A stretch of 64,000 nucleotides of DNA from Conchocele bisecta (Eukaryota > Mollusca > Bivalvia > Lucinida > Thyasiridae): positions 216,617,679 through 216,681,678 of the forward strand of contig CM055265.1 in NCBI GenBank assembly GCA_029237695.1. The letters are read 5' to 3'. This document shows positions 23,287 to 34,031 of this stretch, piece by piece. A program made the translations under genes and the position numbers. How positions within the stretch are numbered: the first letter of the stretch is position 1; each line of letters begins with the position of its first letter. The notes under the pieces are model-generated. The model was not told the DNA's origin, searched no databases, and saw nothing but the letters and a program-made list of their open reading frames with translations.

Positions 23287-25053
23287 ATATACCCACTTTC
23301 CCCAAATGCTTAGTCCGAAAGGGGGAAGTAATCCATGATGGAGGGTCGGATAAAAAATCCGAATTCACTTTGCGCATGAGCACATGATAACGAAGCTACA
23401 TAGCAAATATGAGGCGCGTAGGTATGAAGGTGAAAAAGTTTTTCGAGTTACAAGGAAAAAATGGGAAATTCTGAGTCCGAAAGGGGGAGATAATCCATGA
23501 TGGAGGGTCGGATGAAAAATCCGAATTCACTTTGCGCATCTGCACATGATAACGAAGCTACATAGCAAATATGAGGCGTAGGTATGAAGGTGAAAAAGTT
23601 TTTCGTTACGTGGGTTACAAAGGAAAGGGGGAGGGACCATCTGAAAAATCCGAAATTCGAAAGGGGGAGAATAATCCATGATGGATGGGTCGATGGAAAA
23701 AATCCGATCCGACCTGACGCAATTCACTGCATCTGCACATGATACGAAGCTACATAGCAAAGGTATGAGGTCGCGTAGTATGAAGGTGAAAAAGTTTTCG
23801 ATCAAAAAATTACAAGGAAAAAATGCAAAATCTGAGTCCGAAATAGGGGGAGATAATCCATAAAATGATCGGGAGGGGTCGATGGAAAATCCGAATTCAT
23901 CTTTACTTTGCGCATCTGCACATGATAACGAAGCTACATACCAATATCAGGCGCGTAGGTGAAGGTGAAAAAGTTTTTCGAGTTGAGGAAAAAATGGGAA
24001 ATTTCTGAGTCCGAGGGGGAGGATAATCCATGATGGAAGGGTCGGATAAAAATCCAAATTCACTTTGAGCATCTGCAAATGATAAAAGAAGTATCAAATG
24101 TAGGTAGAAGGTGAAAAAGTTTTGAGTTTACGAGGAAAAAAATGGGAAATTCTGTCCGAAAGGGGGAGATAATATGATGGAGGGTCGGATCAAAAATCCA
24201 AATTCACTTTGCGCTATCAATCTGCACAATGATACGAAGCTACATACAAAAATATACAGCGCGTAGGTATGAAGGTGAAAAATTTTTAGATTTTTTTCGA
24301 GTTACGAGGGGGAAAAAATGATGGATTCTGAGTCCGAAAGGGGGAGATAATCCATGATGGAGGGTCGATCATGGGAATTTCATTCACATTTGCGCATCTG
24401 CACACTGATAACGAAGCTACATACCAAATATCAGGCGCGTAGGTATGAAGGTGAAAAAGATTTTTCGAGTTACGAGGAAAAAATGGGAAATTCTGAGTCC
24501 GAAAGGGGGAGATAATCCATGATGGAGGGTCGGATCAAAAATCCAAATTCACTTTGCGCATCTGCACATGATAACGAAGCTACATACCAAATATCAGGCG
24601 CGTAGGTATGAAGGTGAAAAAGATTTTCGATTACGAGGAAATGGATGGGAAATTCTGAGTCCGAAAGGGGGAGGATAATCCATGATGGAGGGTCGGATTC
24701 AAAATCCAAAAATTCACTTTGCGCATCTGCACATGATAACGAAGCTACATACCAAATATCAGGCGCGTAGGTATGAAGGTGAAAAAGTTTTTCGAGTTAC
24801 AAGAAACGTGACGGACGTACGGACGTACGGACGGACGGACGTACGGACGGACGGACACCCGTGACGAAAACAATATACCAGCTACATACCAAATATCAGG
24901 CGCGTAGGTATGAAGGTGAAAAAGTTTTTCGAGTTACAAGAAACGTGACGGACGTACGGACGTACGGACGGACGGACGTACGGACGTACGGACGGACGGA
25001 CACCCGTGACGAAAACAATATACCCGTTTTTTTTTACAAAAAAAGTGGGTATA
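23287..25053 (+). mobile_element. Family C tandem-unit element
   Basis: The left end TATACCCACTTTCC leads into about ten units of 150-170 bp with GGGGGAGATAATCCATGATG, TTTGCGCATCTGCACATGAT and GCGCGTAGGTATGAAGGTG. Two GGACGTACGGACGG tracts (24808-24855 and 24948-25002) follow. The 3' stem-loop TATACCCGTTTTT ... AAAAAGTGGGTATA lies at 25019-25053. Units between 23640 and 24320 are unusually mutated with small indels. Confidence 0.75.
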
Positions 25054-25285
25054 ATAAGCCGTATTTGGTCATAGTAAAGTGGATCTCACAGTAAGATCTA
25101 CTCCTAAAGACCGAACATTTGAACCTTTGGTTGACATAGAGTTGGTGATTGGTTGACATACATGTATATGCAGTCTAGAAAGGGACAAATCACATAACGA
25201 ATCCTTGTATTGTATTTATAATAAACATAATCATGGTCTAATATTATAGTGTAAACTTCCAGTACACTAATCTGATTATACACAA
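25054..25285. other. Unassigned spacer
   Basis: No gene or repeat boundary is supported here. Confidence 0.35.
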
Positions 25286-25680
25286 GGCTCCAGATAAGGA
25301 ACTAGTAATTGAGTATTGTCACTCCATCATTTCTGAATCAATTGGGTATTTATAAAAAATTTAATTGGATAAAATAAAATCACACAACTGTTTACACATC
25401 AACAGACAGAAATCATTGAATAGTTTGCTTCGAAATGAAAACATGTCTTGGCATTTCATTAGAATTGTCTCCAAGGAGACAATTCTAATGAAATACCAAG
25501 ATGTATTTTAATGGAAAATAAGTATAATATGCTATATTTGTGGTCTGTTTATTGTTTTCTGCAACATGATAAAGGTACAACATTTTTTATTGATTTTTGA
25601 TACTCACTACTTCTGATTTGAATTGGGGTTTTGGCAATTTTAATTGGGTATTTAAGCAAATACGCAGCTTATCTGGAGCC
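25286..25680. mobile_element. Foldback MITE, AGCTCCAGATAAG family, copy 2
   Basis: GGCTCCAGATAAG (25286) and CTTATCTGGAGCC (ending 25680) are inverted tips. A central perfect hairpin at 25450-25500 pairs CATTAGAATTGTCTCC with GGAGACAATTCTAATG. Copy 3 at 54390-54764 is the same subfamily. Confidence 0.7.
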
Positions 25681-25819
25681 CTGTATACAACATTCCAATA
25701 TGCGGCAGAGCTAAAAATTGGGCAACCATTATCAGGCTGAGTAACAAGAGGAGCATTTTTATCTGAGGGATGGAGAAATGGGGCTTATGCGATTTGTTAC
25801 CAGTGTAGCACCTGTTCAA

Positions 25820-26042
25820 ACTAGATTGGTCAGTAAGTGAGGCTTACGGAATACCCCCCGCGTGGGCCCAGGTACCCCTAAAATATGTAAAAATTTCCAA
25901 GTGTGTGGGCTTGTGACCTTGACTCTGGGATTAGTGCGAGCGGCATGAACGTGAATTTATAACCGATTTCTCTGATGTTAAGTTTTGTAAAGAGACTACC
26001 GTATAACCTTGAATTAACGCCCCCGGAGGCGTTACATTTTAC

Positions 26043-26079
<37 letters not shown>

Positions 26080-27600
26080 GGCGCGTTTATTTGTCACAGG
26101 GTGGTAGAGGTCCATTGTAGCAATGAGTGTGTGAAATGTGAAGCAGATCCGAGCAAGGAAATAGAAGTTATAACCGATTTCTCTGATGTTAATTTTTGTA
26201 AGAGACTTGCGGGGGGGGGGGGGGGGGGGGGGGGGGGGTGGGGGGGGGGGGGGGGGGGGGGGGGGGTTTATTAGCCTAGCCAGTAAAAAAAAAATTAAAA
26301 ATTTACAAAGGACCGCCAATTTCAAACACAAATAAGGATTTAAGGATTATTTGTGTTTGAAATTGGCGGTCATTGGTAAAAAAAAAAATTATTTATTTGG
26401 GGGGGGGGGGGGGGGGGGGCGTTTATTAGGAGGGGGGCGTTAATTCGAGGTTATATGGTATGTATGTGACGTTGACCTCGAGATCAGCGGGGATTTGTCA
26501 CAGCATATCAAATATTAAGTATTTTCAATGAAAGAAATAGAAGTTATAACATATTTCTCTGATGTTAAGTTTTGTAAAGAGACTAAGTATGTGACCTTGA
26601 CCTTGGGATCAGCGGGGGTTGGACAGTCGTAGATTTGTCACAGCATGATAGTACAACCTTAGAGGAATGCACAAGTGAAATAATAAGAATTTTCAATGAA
26701 GAAAATAGAAGTTATAACTTATTTCTCTGATGTTAAGTTTTGTAAAGAGTATTTGACCTTGACATTGGGATCAGCGTTGGACGGTCATGATTTGGCACAA
26801 CATGTAGTAGAGCCTTACAGGAATGCATGTGTGAAATATTAAGCATTTTAGATGAAGGAAATAGAAGTTATAACAATATTTCTCAAATGTTAAGTTTTGT
26901 AAAGAGACTAAGTATTTGACCTTGACCTTGGGATCTGCGGGGGTTGGACGGTCGTGGATTTGGCACAGCATGGTAGTAGAGCTACAGGAAATGCATGTGA
27001 TGATAATAAGCACTTTAGATGAAGGAAATAGAAGTTATAACAATATTTCTCTGATGTTAAGTTTTGTAAAGAGACTAAGTATTTGACCTTGACCTTGGTA
27101 TCAGCGGGGGTTGGGTGGTCGTGGATTTGGCACAGCATGGTAGTAGAGCCTTACAGGAATGCATGTGTGAAATATTAAGCATTTTAGATGAAGGAAATAG
27201 AAGTTATAACAATATTTCTCTGATGTTAAGTTTTGTAAAGAGACTAAGTATTTGACCTTGACCTTGGGATCTGCGGTGGTTGGACGGTCGTGGATTTGGC
27301 ACAGCATGGTAGTAGAGCCTTACAGGAATGCATGTGTGAAATATTAAGCACTTTAGATGAATGAAATAGAAGTTATAACAATATTTCTCTGATGTTAAGT
27401 TTATGGACTAAGCATTTGATCTTGACCTTGGGATCTGCGGGGTTTGGACGGTCGTGGATTTGGTACAGCATGGTAGTAGAGCCTTACAGGAATGCATGTG
27501 TGAAATATCAAGCATTTTAGATGAAAGAAATAGAAGTTATAACAATATTTCTCTGATGTTAAGTTTACGGACGGACAACCTGACTCCAGTATACCCCCAG
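25820..27600 (+). mobile_element. Family A tandem-unit element, copy 3
   Basis: The left end ACTAGATTGGTCAGTAAGTG is followed by family A units. The most regular run of about 170-bp units in the window is at 26840-27560, with TTGGCACAGCATGGTAGTAG in each. The (GGAC)n tract is reduced to a few bases and the final stem-loop is truncated (27585-27600). The 5' part is disrupted by a poly-G MITE (25997-26461). Confidence 0.7.
25997..26461. mobile_element. Poly-G-rich inverted-repeat insertion
   Basis: The tips TACCGTATAACCTTGAATTA (25997) and TAATTCGAGGTTATATGGTA (ending 26461) are inverted and each abuts an ACGCCCCC/GGGGGCGT block. Inside are four G runs, the longest over 30 bases, a trapped piece of family A unit (26090-26205) and a hairpin CCGCCAATTTCAAACACAAA ... 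TTTGTGTTTGAAATTGGCGG (26312-26370). The poly-Gly and poly-Pro frames here are artefacts. Confidence 0.6.
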
Positions 27601-28144
27601 TATAAATATGAATGAAGTTGGCCTTGTTTGACATACTTTCAGTGACCGTACAGTATATAGGACACCTGTGTAACCACTTAAGCAAGGAAAGATAGTTACA
27701 GTACCTCAGTAGAGGTAACTGTACCGGCTGTGATACCACCTGCTGTTTGTTTGTTTGTTGCAGTTTAACAGCCTATCAAAGCCAATGTCATTTAAGGCCG
27801 GGCAATGGGTTTAGTACCATACTAAATCCCATATATTAGCCTCGATCAATTAGTTTCAGAACACCGAACGACATGTGCTTCCTTCATTCAGTGGAACAGC
27901 AAATTTCAAACTAAATAAATCAATAAAGTAGGAAAACTATTCAATTCAGATAAAAACTTACCATAGGAATCACATATTTCCGATTATTTACATTTTTTTC
28001 AGACGCTCAAGTTATTGACGTCACTAACTCGTTACGTTACCCAGTCTAATGGGTTTCGGAACGAATTGGTTACTCCCTGGTACAAGACGTGATGCCGTCG
28101 AAATCATGCATACTCGTACTGCAGATGTTGTTCAACATATAACA
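27601..28144. other. Unassigned unique stretch
   Basis: Non-repetitive sequence without a convincing frame or RNA gene. Confidence 0.4.
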
Positions 28145-29552
28145 AGAAACGAGGCAAAGCCACGAAGGCCAGGTTTTTTCCAAGCATGGACATTTGGCAC
28201 ATAATTATAATTATACCAACTTTTTGTAGACTAGATGGCCGTGGCCTGCATGTCGCGCCTTGGGGCGAGGCATGGACACTAAAAAAATAGATATAGTAGA
28301 TGGAAAAACTTTAACGAAAAAACTTTAACCGGACACACGGACGTACAGACGGACGGACGTATGCCAAAATGCCGACGATATCGCGCTTTCCGCAAGCGGG
28401 TGCGACAATGATGATAAACACCCATGTGAAGTATCAAGGTAATGGGTGAAGCAGTTGCAGAGATATAGTACACGAAAAACCTTTAACAAATAAATTCAAA
28501 GTAATTTGACCTTGACATTGCGCACAGGGGCCGCACGGTTGGGGGTTAGAGTGAAAATATGGACGATGATAAACACCCATATGAAGTTTCAAGGTAATGG
28601 GCGAAGCAGTTGCAGAGATACAGTATAACAAAAAAGTTTTAACCAAAAAAATGAACCAGCCGTACATTAAAAAGTTAACGTTCAAAATGGCTAAGTCAAT
28701 TACGTAGAAATAATAGGTGAAGGTAAAGAAATGGTCACATGTTGGATAGTTGTATGTGGTAGGCACCCCTTGGTTATGAAGCTGTGAAAGTTTGGTGGTC
28801 CTAGGTGGTACAGTACCAAAGAAATGGACTTAAACACGAAAACTTAACATTGTAAACGCGAAAAGTTAACATTGAAAATGGCTAAGTCGACTGCGCGGAA
28901 AAAATGGGTCAAGTTCAAAAAAAAGTAACATGTTGGATAGTGATATGTGGTGGGCACCCCTTGATTATGAAGCTGTGAAAGTTTGGTGGTCCTAGTGGTA
29001 CAGTACCAAAGAAATGGACTTAAACACCCCGACTTAAACATTGAAAACCGTAAAACTTAACAAAATTGAAAACGCGAAAACTTAACATTGAAAATGGCTA
29101 AGTCGATTGCGCGGAAAAAAAAAAAATGGGTCAAGTTAAAAAAAAAGTAACATGTTGGATAGTAATATGTGGTGGGCACCCCTTGATTATGAAGCTGTGA
29201 AAGGTTGGTGGTCCTAGGTGGTACAGTACCAAAGAAATGGACTTAAACACGAAAACTTAACATTGAAAACGCGAAAACTTAACATTGAAAACGCGAAAAC
29301 TTAACATTGAAAATGGCTAAGTCGATTGCGCGGAAAAAATGGGTCAAGTTAAAAAAAAAGTAACATGTTGGATAGTGATATGTGGTGGGCACCCCTTGAT
29401 TATGAAGCTGTGAAAGTTTGGTGGTCCTAGGTGGTACAGTAATAAAGAAATGGACTGAAACACGAAAACTTCACATTGATTGTGGACGCCGCCCGCCCGC
29501 CCGGCTTTCGCCAATCCAATAGCCTGGATTTTTTTCAAAAAAACCAGGCTAA
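28145..29552 (+). mobile_element. Family B tandem-unit element, copy 2 (complete 3' end)
   Basis: The left end GAAACGAGGCAAAGCCACGAAG, the GGACGTACAGACGGACGG tract (28340-28358) and the units match copy 1 at 8060-9235. Four units with AGTAACATGTTGGATAGT run from 28730 to 29460. The 3' end has CCGCCCGCCCGCCCGG and then a perfect stem-loop TAGCCTGG ... CCAGGCTA (29519-29552). Confidence 0.7.
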
Positions 29553-29686
29553 AAATCGCCTTAAACATGTTAATGGGTGTATTTAAAGATAACAGTGTAT
29601 TCTTATAAATGTTTCTATAATTATTTTCATCCATTCCTTTGCTCATTACATTCGTGTCTGCCCTGCTCATGCTCGTATGTGAATAC

Positions 29687-29692
29687 TGCCGA
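29687..29692. other. Polinton target-site duplication, left copy
   Basis: TGCCGA directly precedes the element. GCCGA directly follows its right end (48584-48588). Polintons normally duplicate 6 bp, so this fits if one T is shared or lost at the right junction. Confidence 0.6.
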
Positions 29693-29880
29693 AGTAGTAT
29701 ATAAGAGTCACAATGATACCATCACCTCTGGAAGGCACCGGCTACGCGCGGCACCTTCCACAGCATGATGGTATCATTTGTGACTCTTATATACTACTAC
29801 CGCGAGACCATATATTTATGACATGAGAAGATACACCCTATTAGAGATAAAAATCCCTATGTTATACTCAGTATATATAT
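29693..29880. repeat. Polinton left terminal inverted repeat
   Basis: Matches 48394-48583 inverted at about 95% or more. Its outer 106 bp form a palindrome: 29693-29725 pairs with 29766-29798, and the inner GGAAGG and CCTTCC blocks pair within the loop. Confidence 0.93.
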
Positions 29881-29888
29881 ATAACATA

Positions 29889-30182
29889 ATGGTTCTAGTT
29901 AAGTGTGCGTGGTTGAAGACAGGTAGTCACGAGAGATGTTTTCGCACCGGTATTTACGAATATTGCAAACAATCACCGTGCATGGATGCGAAGAGGTTCC
30001 GTTTCGCCTCGCCCATGTCGCATTGTGGGGTAGGGACCAAAGCCGAGTCATTGCTATGTCCACCATGCGGTGGCACTCAGGCTACTCATCGAATGGTTAA
30101 CAAGGGATTACGTGCTCGTAAGTATTATCGTTTAGTAATAATTCAAATCGGAAAGTCAGTTAGAAAGATAGAATCGATCTAA
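29889..30182 (+). CDS. Cysteine-rich small protein, unknown
   Basis: A 97-residue frame begins at the first ATG after the inverted repeat. An upstream ATG at 29823 would lie inside the repeat, so 29889 is preferred. It has at least eight cysteines, including CFRTGIYEYCKQSPC and LLCPPCGG, which suggests metal binding or disulfides. I do not recognise the family. Position at the extreme left end suggests an accessory gene of the element. It is intact, unlike most of its neighbours. Confidence 0.45.
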   Translation: MVLVKCAWLKTGSHERCFRTGIYEYCKQSPCMDAKRFRFASPMSHCGVGTKAESLLCPPCGGTQATHRMVNKGLRARKYYRLVIIQIGKSVRKIESI

Positions 30183-30285
30183 TAAGTCACGGTGTTTCTA
30201 CAGCCTTAAAACACTGTAAAAAACATTATCAAACTAATTTTATAAAATTGAACAGAAAAAACAAGTACCAATATTATTAGAGAAA

Positions 30286-30633
30286 ATGGATAATACAATA
30301 CAATTGGAATTGAAAGTTTTTAATGGCTGCGTTGAAGAAGTTTACGAAGAATACGGGGGTTATAATCCTATATATAAATTCTATAAAATGAGAACACTAG
30401 GCGATATCGAATACATGAAATACCAGCGTAATTTATTACACTCCGATAAAAACGTTGCATTTACAATATTATACCGGCAATTATGTCAACTATACAAGAG
30501 GCAAATACGAACATTAAGACGGATAATGCGTATCGGATATGAAACTAAGGTGTATTATATAAAACTATTAAAACCCAACGATTCGTTTACGAACGTACAT
30601 GTCTACGATATCACTTATAAATTTATGTTGTAA
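30286..30633 (+). CDS. Hypothetical Polinton protein, 115 aa
   Basis: An intact frame starts ATGGATAATACAATAC and is rich in Tyr, Lys and Ile. It is predicted as a small basic, soluble protein with no membrane segment or signal peptide. It is downstream of and parallel to the cysteine-rich frame. No family is recognised. AT-rich codon use differs from the GC-richer capsid and integrase genes. Confidence 0.4.
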   Translation: MDNTIQLELKVFNGCVEEVYEEYGGYNPIYKFYKMRTLGDIEYMKYQRNLLHSDKNVAFTILYRQLCQLYKRQIRTLRRIMRIGYETKVYYIKLLKPNDSFTNVHVYDITYKFML

Positions 30634-31190
30634 TCACAACACCAACCAGACGACAATGTTTCAATTACACGCGTTATGAAAATGTAAATTAGGTGTCCCA
30701 CCTTACACGTATATTAAGTGTCCATTTATAGAGAGGTTTACACGATTACGTCTTCCGGGATGGAAAATAAACACACTGTAATATATATTACACACGCGGC
30801 TATTTATAGCCTTATCGATGGTATGTAAACGGGCTATCGATTTGCACAGGTGGTGTACACAGTTTATAAACACTTAGTGAGGGTTATATAGTTCACAAAT
30901 TTCCGGGATGGTTCGTTATTTAATTAATTTTTAATAAAATTATTTATATAATTTAAAGCTGAACACCCCCTATTATATAGAAAACATATTAATTAATATA
31001 ATAAAATAATTAATTAATATTAAATAACAATTTTTTTATTTCACCAGCAAAGTTAAGTTTATATACGAGAAATAAACACAGTTTGGTGTCGGGACGCCGG
31101 CATTAATATCTCAACAGTGAGATAAGTTTCGCCACATGTAATTCAGTCTGGACGCTCTGCACATTATAGCGGATGGAGGTAACGATGAGG
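30634..31190. other. AT-rich non-coding stretch in the Polinton
   Basis: Very AT-rich, with palindromic ATTAATTAATAT strings near 30990-31015. No frame above about 50 residues is supported. It separates the left + strand genes from the minus-strand structural block. Confidence 0.4.
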
Positions 31191-31194
31191 TGGG

Positions 31195-31392
31195 GTCCGC
31201 GGCATCGGTCCAATGATGGGGTGTAGGAGATGTGAGTGTAACACACCTCGCTAAGCCGAAAAAAAAGAAAAAATAAAAAAAAATAGAAGAAATTTAAGCG
31301 AAGGCTAAGCGGGGTGGACCCAGAAGGGTTTTGCTGGCGCGGGTTCGAGCCTCGGTGGAACCTAAAACTTTTTTTTCTTTTTTTTTCTTTTT
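31195..31392 (+). ncRNA. Candidate Pol III transcript with tRNA-like boxes (VA-RNA-like)
   Basis: AGGCTAAGCGGGG (31302-31314) resembles an A box and GGTTCGAGCCT (31342-31352) a B box, with tRNA-like spacing. A T8 run (31369-31376) would terminate Pol III. Upstream, CACCTCGCTAAGCC (31244-31257) pairs with GGCTAAGCGGGGTG (31303-31316) in 13 of 14 positions across an A-rich loop. A cloverleaf cannot be drawn because the acceptor stem is missing, so it is not a tRNA gene. A structured small RNA as in adenoviruses is an inference only. Confidence 0.35.
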
Positions 31393-31503
31393 AAATTGTT
31401 AATAATTTTCCTAAAATTAATTAATAAATTGTTTACTGCACCAATATAATTAATTTTATAATTTTCTTTAAATCAATTATAAAATTAATTATTTTATAAA
31501 ATA
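31393..31503. other. AT-rich spacer
   Basis: Repeated TTAATTAAT/ATAAAATTAATT strings. No feature is supported. Confidence 0.3.
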
Positions 31504-32129
31504 TCACAATGGTGCTGTAACATTTCTTCCGACTTTATCTCCAAGTTTTTCCCTAAATTTATCCCAATCAGTACATTCAATTTTGGGCATGGTGGCGCGC
31601 GCCTTGATTCTTATATCATTTTTTAATTGTTCATATCTCCCCATTTCTTCCACCACGGATTCAAACTCTAAATTTGATATTTTCTTATCGGCCAACGCTT
31701 TGGAAACCATAACGTCGATGGTATTTTTCTTCGACCTGGCGAGAACAGATATTCTATCATGTTTTCTACATTTTTTCTCTCGAGTTTTCCACCCGACGCC
31801 CTAATTACCATACACAACAACCAGAAACGGCGACACGCACATAAAATCCCCGCTACAGGAACCGTTATAATGGTGGATATAGTTGCAGCTGTCCCCGCCC
31901 CACACAACACAGAAACACTCGCTAGAGCCATGCTAGATGCTTCAGCCGTGTTCACAGCGCGTCTATATTTTTTAGCGTTTCTTTTTCTATTTGTATATTC
32001 TCTAACTAAAATATCCTGCATAGCGACGATATTATTCAACCTAAAATCTGAACTTCTTTCGTTAATTGTACACAGTGTTGATGGAGTGGTATTGACAATT
32101 GGAAGCGTTGATTCGTTCATGATTTTCAA
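31504..32129 (-). pseudogene. Polinton membrane protein, frameshifted
   Basis: The N-terminal part (31668-32129) ends in a basic RKRNAKKYRRA segment followed by a hydrophobic, Ala/Val/Thr-rich stretch, AGTAATISTIITVPVAGIL, that can span a membrane. The C-terminal part (31504-31710) carries VSKALADKKISNLEFESVVE and is charged and helical. The two parts lie in different frames, with the shift around 31740-31800, so the gene is broken. The layout of a charged N-terminus, a membrane segment and a helical SKAL..ISxxEF tail matches a conserved but unnamed Polinton protein as I recall the family. Function is unknown. Confidence 0.55.
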
Positions 32130-32140
32130 TATATTAGTAT

Positions 32141-32542
32141 TTACAAAATAAGTTCAATTAACAATGAGACAATAGTGGAAGAACTCTCTGGGTCACCGAT
32201 TTTCGTAACAAAGTTAATAACACTACCTTTGGAAAGTCTAATTCGATCATAACCGGAGAACGAAACCACCGTCGAACTATCTCCAGAGATTTTAGTGACT
32301 CCAACCTCCCGTTCTTCCCCATCTACTACAATATTTATCGCGACCGCGCCCACAGGTTTACCACTACCATTAACCGAGCAGACTGCCATTTGGATAACTT
32401 CACCTGCAGCTGTCATAGTGTATCCCCCACATTTATTACTCGCTTTGGCACCGAACGAATATTCATAGTGCCCCTCAACCAATGGGCCCCGCTTCTCAGC
32501 CCAAACTGTTATGGCACGTTTTAGCGTTTTCATTGTTCGCAC
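32141..32542 (-). CDS. Head-like beta-rich Polinton protein (possible fibre head)
   Basis: A 130-133-residue protein with TLKRAITVWAEKRGPLVEGHY near the N-terminus and a beta-strand-rich, Gly/Ser/Val-rich remainder ending STIVSLLIELIL. The start is GTG at 32542, overlapping the stop of the upstream stalk gene as TAGTG, or ATG at 32533. The order of coiled-coil stalk then globular beta domain resembles an adenovirus-type fibre stalk and knob, but here in separate frames. That role is inference. I recall similar small proteins in other Polintons without an assigned function. The frame appears intact. Confidence 0.6.
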   Translation of the reverse strand: MRTMKTLKRAITVWAEKRGPLVEGHYEYSFGAKASNKCGGYTMTAAGEVIQMAVCSVNGSGKPVGAVAINIVVDGEEREVGVTKISGDSSTVVSFSGYDRIRLSKGSVINFVTKIGDPESSSTIVSLLIELIL

Positions 32543-33998
32543 TATTCCGGCATGCGCACTGTTTGCGTTATGACCTCAGTACGAATCTTATAAGAGGCCT
32601 CCTCAAGAGCTTTGGTCGCAGCTATACGATCATGTTTCAGTTTATCAGAAACTTCGGTTATCTTTCCGTCTAGTTCGGTAAGTGCCGCTTCTCTGCTGAG
32701 AGAGTCCTCTAAGCGCAACGCATCATAAGCCTCCGTAATGGTCGCCTGGTGACCTTCTAGGGCTTTTTCAACACCCAACCGGGCCTCTTTTTGAAATTCG
32801 GTTATTTTCCCGTCTAGTTCAGCAACCGCCGCTTCTCTGATGAGAGAGTCCTCTGAGCGCAACGCATCATAAGCCTTCGCAAGGGCTGCCTGATGGTCTT
32901 CTCGGGCTTTCTCAACACCCGACTGGGCCTCTTTTTGAAATTTGGTTATTTTTTCGTCTAGTTCAGCAACCGCCGCTTCTCTGAGAGAGTCCTCTGAGCG
33001 CAACACCCTATAAGCCTCCGTAAGGTCCGCCTGGTGGTCTTCTCGGGCTTTCTCAATACCCGTTCGGACCGGGCCTCTTTTCGAAATTTGGTTATTTTTT
33101 CGTCTAGTTCAGTAAGTGCCGCTTCTCTATTGAGAGAGTCCTCTGAGCGCAACGCCCCATAAGCCTCCGCAATAGCCTCCTTGTGGTCTTCTCGGACCCC
33201 CTCAACCCCCGACCTGGTCTCTTTCAGAAATTCAGCTATTTTCCCGTCTAGTTCAGTAAGTGTCGCTTCTTTGCTGAGAGAGTCCTCTAACTGCAACGCA
33301 TCATAAGACTCCGCAATGGCCTCCGCAAGGTTCGACTGGTGGTCTTCTCGGACTTTATCAATACCCGACCGGGTCTCTTTTCGAAATTTGGTTATTTTTT
33401 TATCTAGTTCGGCAACCGCCGCTTCTCTGACGAGAGAGTCCTCTGAGCGCAACACCTCATAAGCCTCCGTAAGGTCCGCCTGGTGGTCTTCTCGGGCTTT
33501 CTCAATACCCGACGTGGCCTCTTTTGCGAATTTGGTTATATCTAGTTCGGTAAGTGCCGCATCTCTAATGAGAGAGTCCTCTAAGCGCAACGTATCATAG
33601 CCCTCCGTAAGGGCCGCCTGGTGGTCTTCTCGGACTTTATCAATATCCGACCTGCTCTCTTTTCGAAATTTGGTTATTTTTTTACCTAGTTCGTTTAGTT
33701 CCGTTTCTCTGATGAGAGAGTCCTCTGAGCGCAAAACCTCATAAGCCGCCTGATCTTTCTCAATATCCGTTCGGACTCCCTCAATTTGTGCAGTCGCCGT
33801 CAGCACTTCTACTCTAACATCTGATATACTCCTGTGAATCCGGTTTGTGACCTTCGATATAGTTTTATTTATCAGGGCCTTGGTTTTTCCAGTAGTTAAA
33901 AAGTCGCCCTCTGTCGGGATGAATCCACCTTCTGCCGGTTCCAAATTCTTTGAATTTGTCACCCAATCGAAAGAACTACCTGGTCCGTATATACTCAT
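32542..33998 (-). pseudogene. Coiled-coil stalk protein with eight tandem repeats, frameshifted
   Basis: The N-terminus MSIYGPGSSFDWV (ATG 33998, preferred over 34025) is followed by about eight repeats of roughly 47 residues. Each has LRSEDSLIREAA, ELDxKITKFRKEA and REDHQAAL segments and is strongly heptad-like and charged, as in trimeric fibre stalks. At DNA level GAGAGAGTCCTCT recurs about every 140-150 bp (32698 to 33715). A frameshift near 33060 separates 32958-34025 from 32542-33006. The last part ends TVRMPE and abuts the head-like gene. It is likely a virion surface or structural protein by analogy with stalks. The repeat number may vary between copies. Confidence 0.6.
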
Positions 33999-34031
33999 AA
34001 TAAAATTAATTATAATATTGGGCACCTATAC

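Noticed and set aside
25975..26331. Open frames encoding poly-glycine and poly-proline
   Set aside because: They are translations of long G runs inside a MITE, with no other coding signal.
31300..31368. tRNA gene
   Set aside because: B-box and A-box-like motifs are present, but the acceptor and D stems cannot be formed. Kept only as a candidate Pol III transcript.
31759..32151. 130-codon plus-strand frame
   Set aside because: Antisense of the frameshifted membrane-protein gene. The minus strand matches the neighbouring gene direction and a recalled Polinton family.
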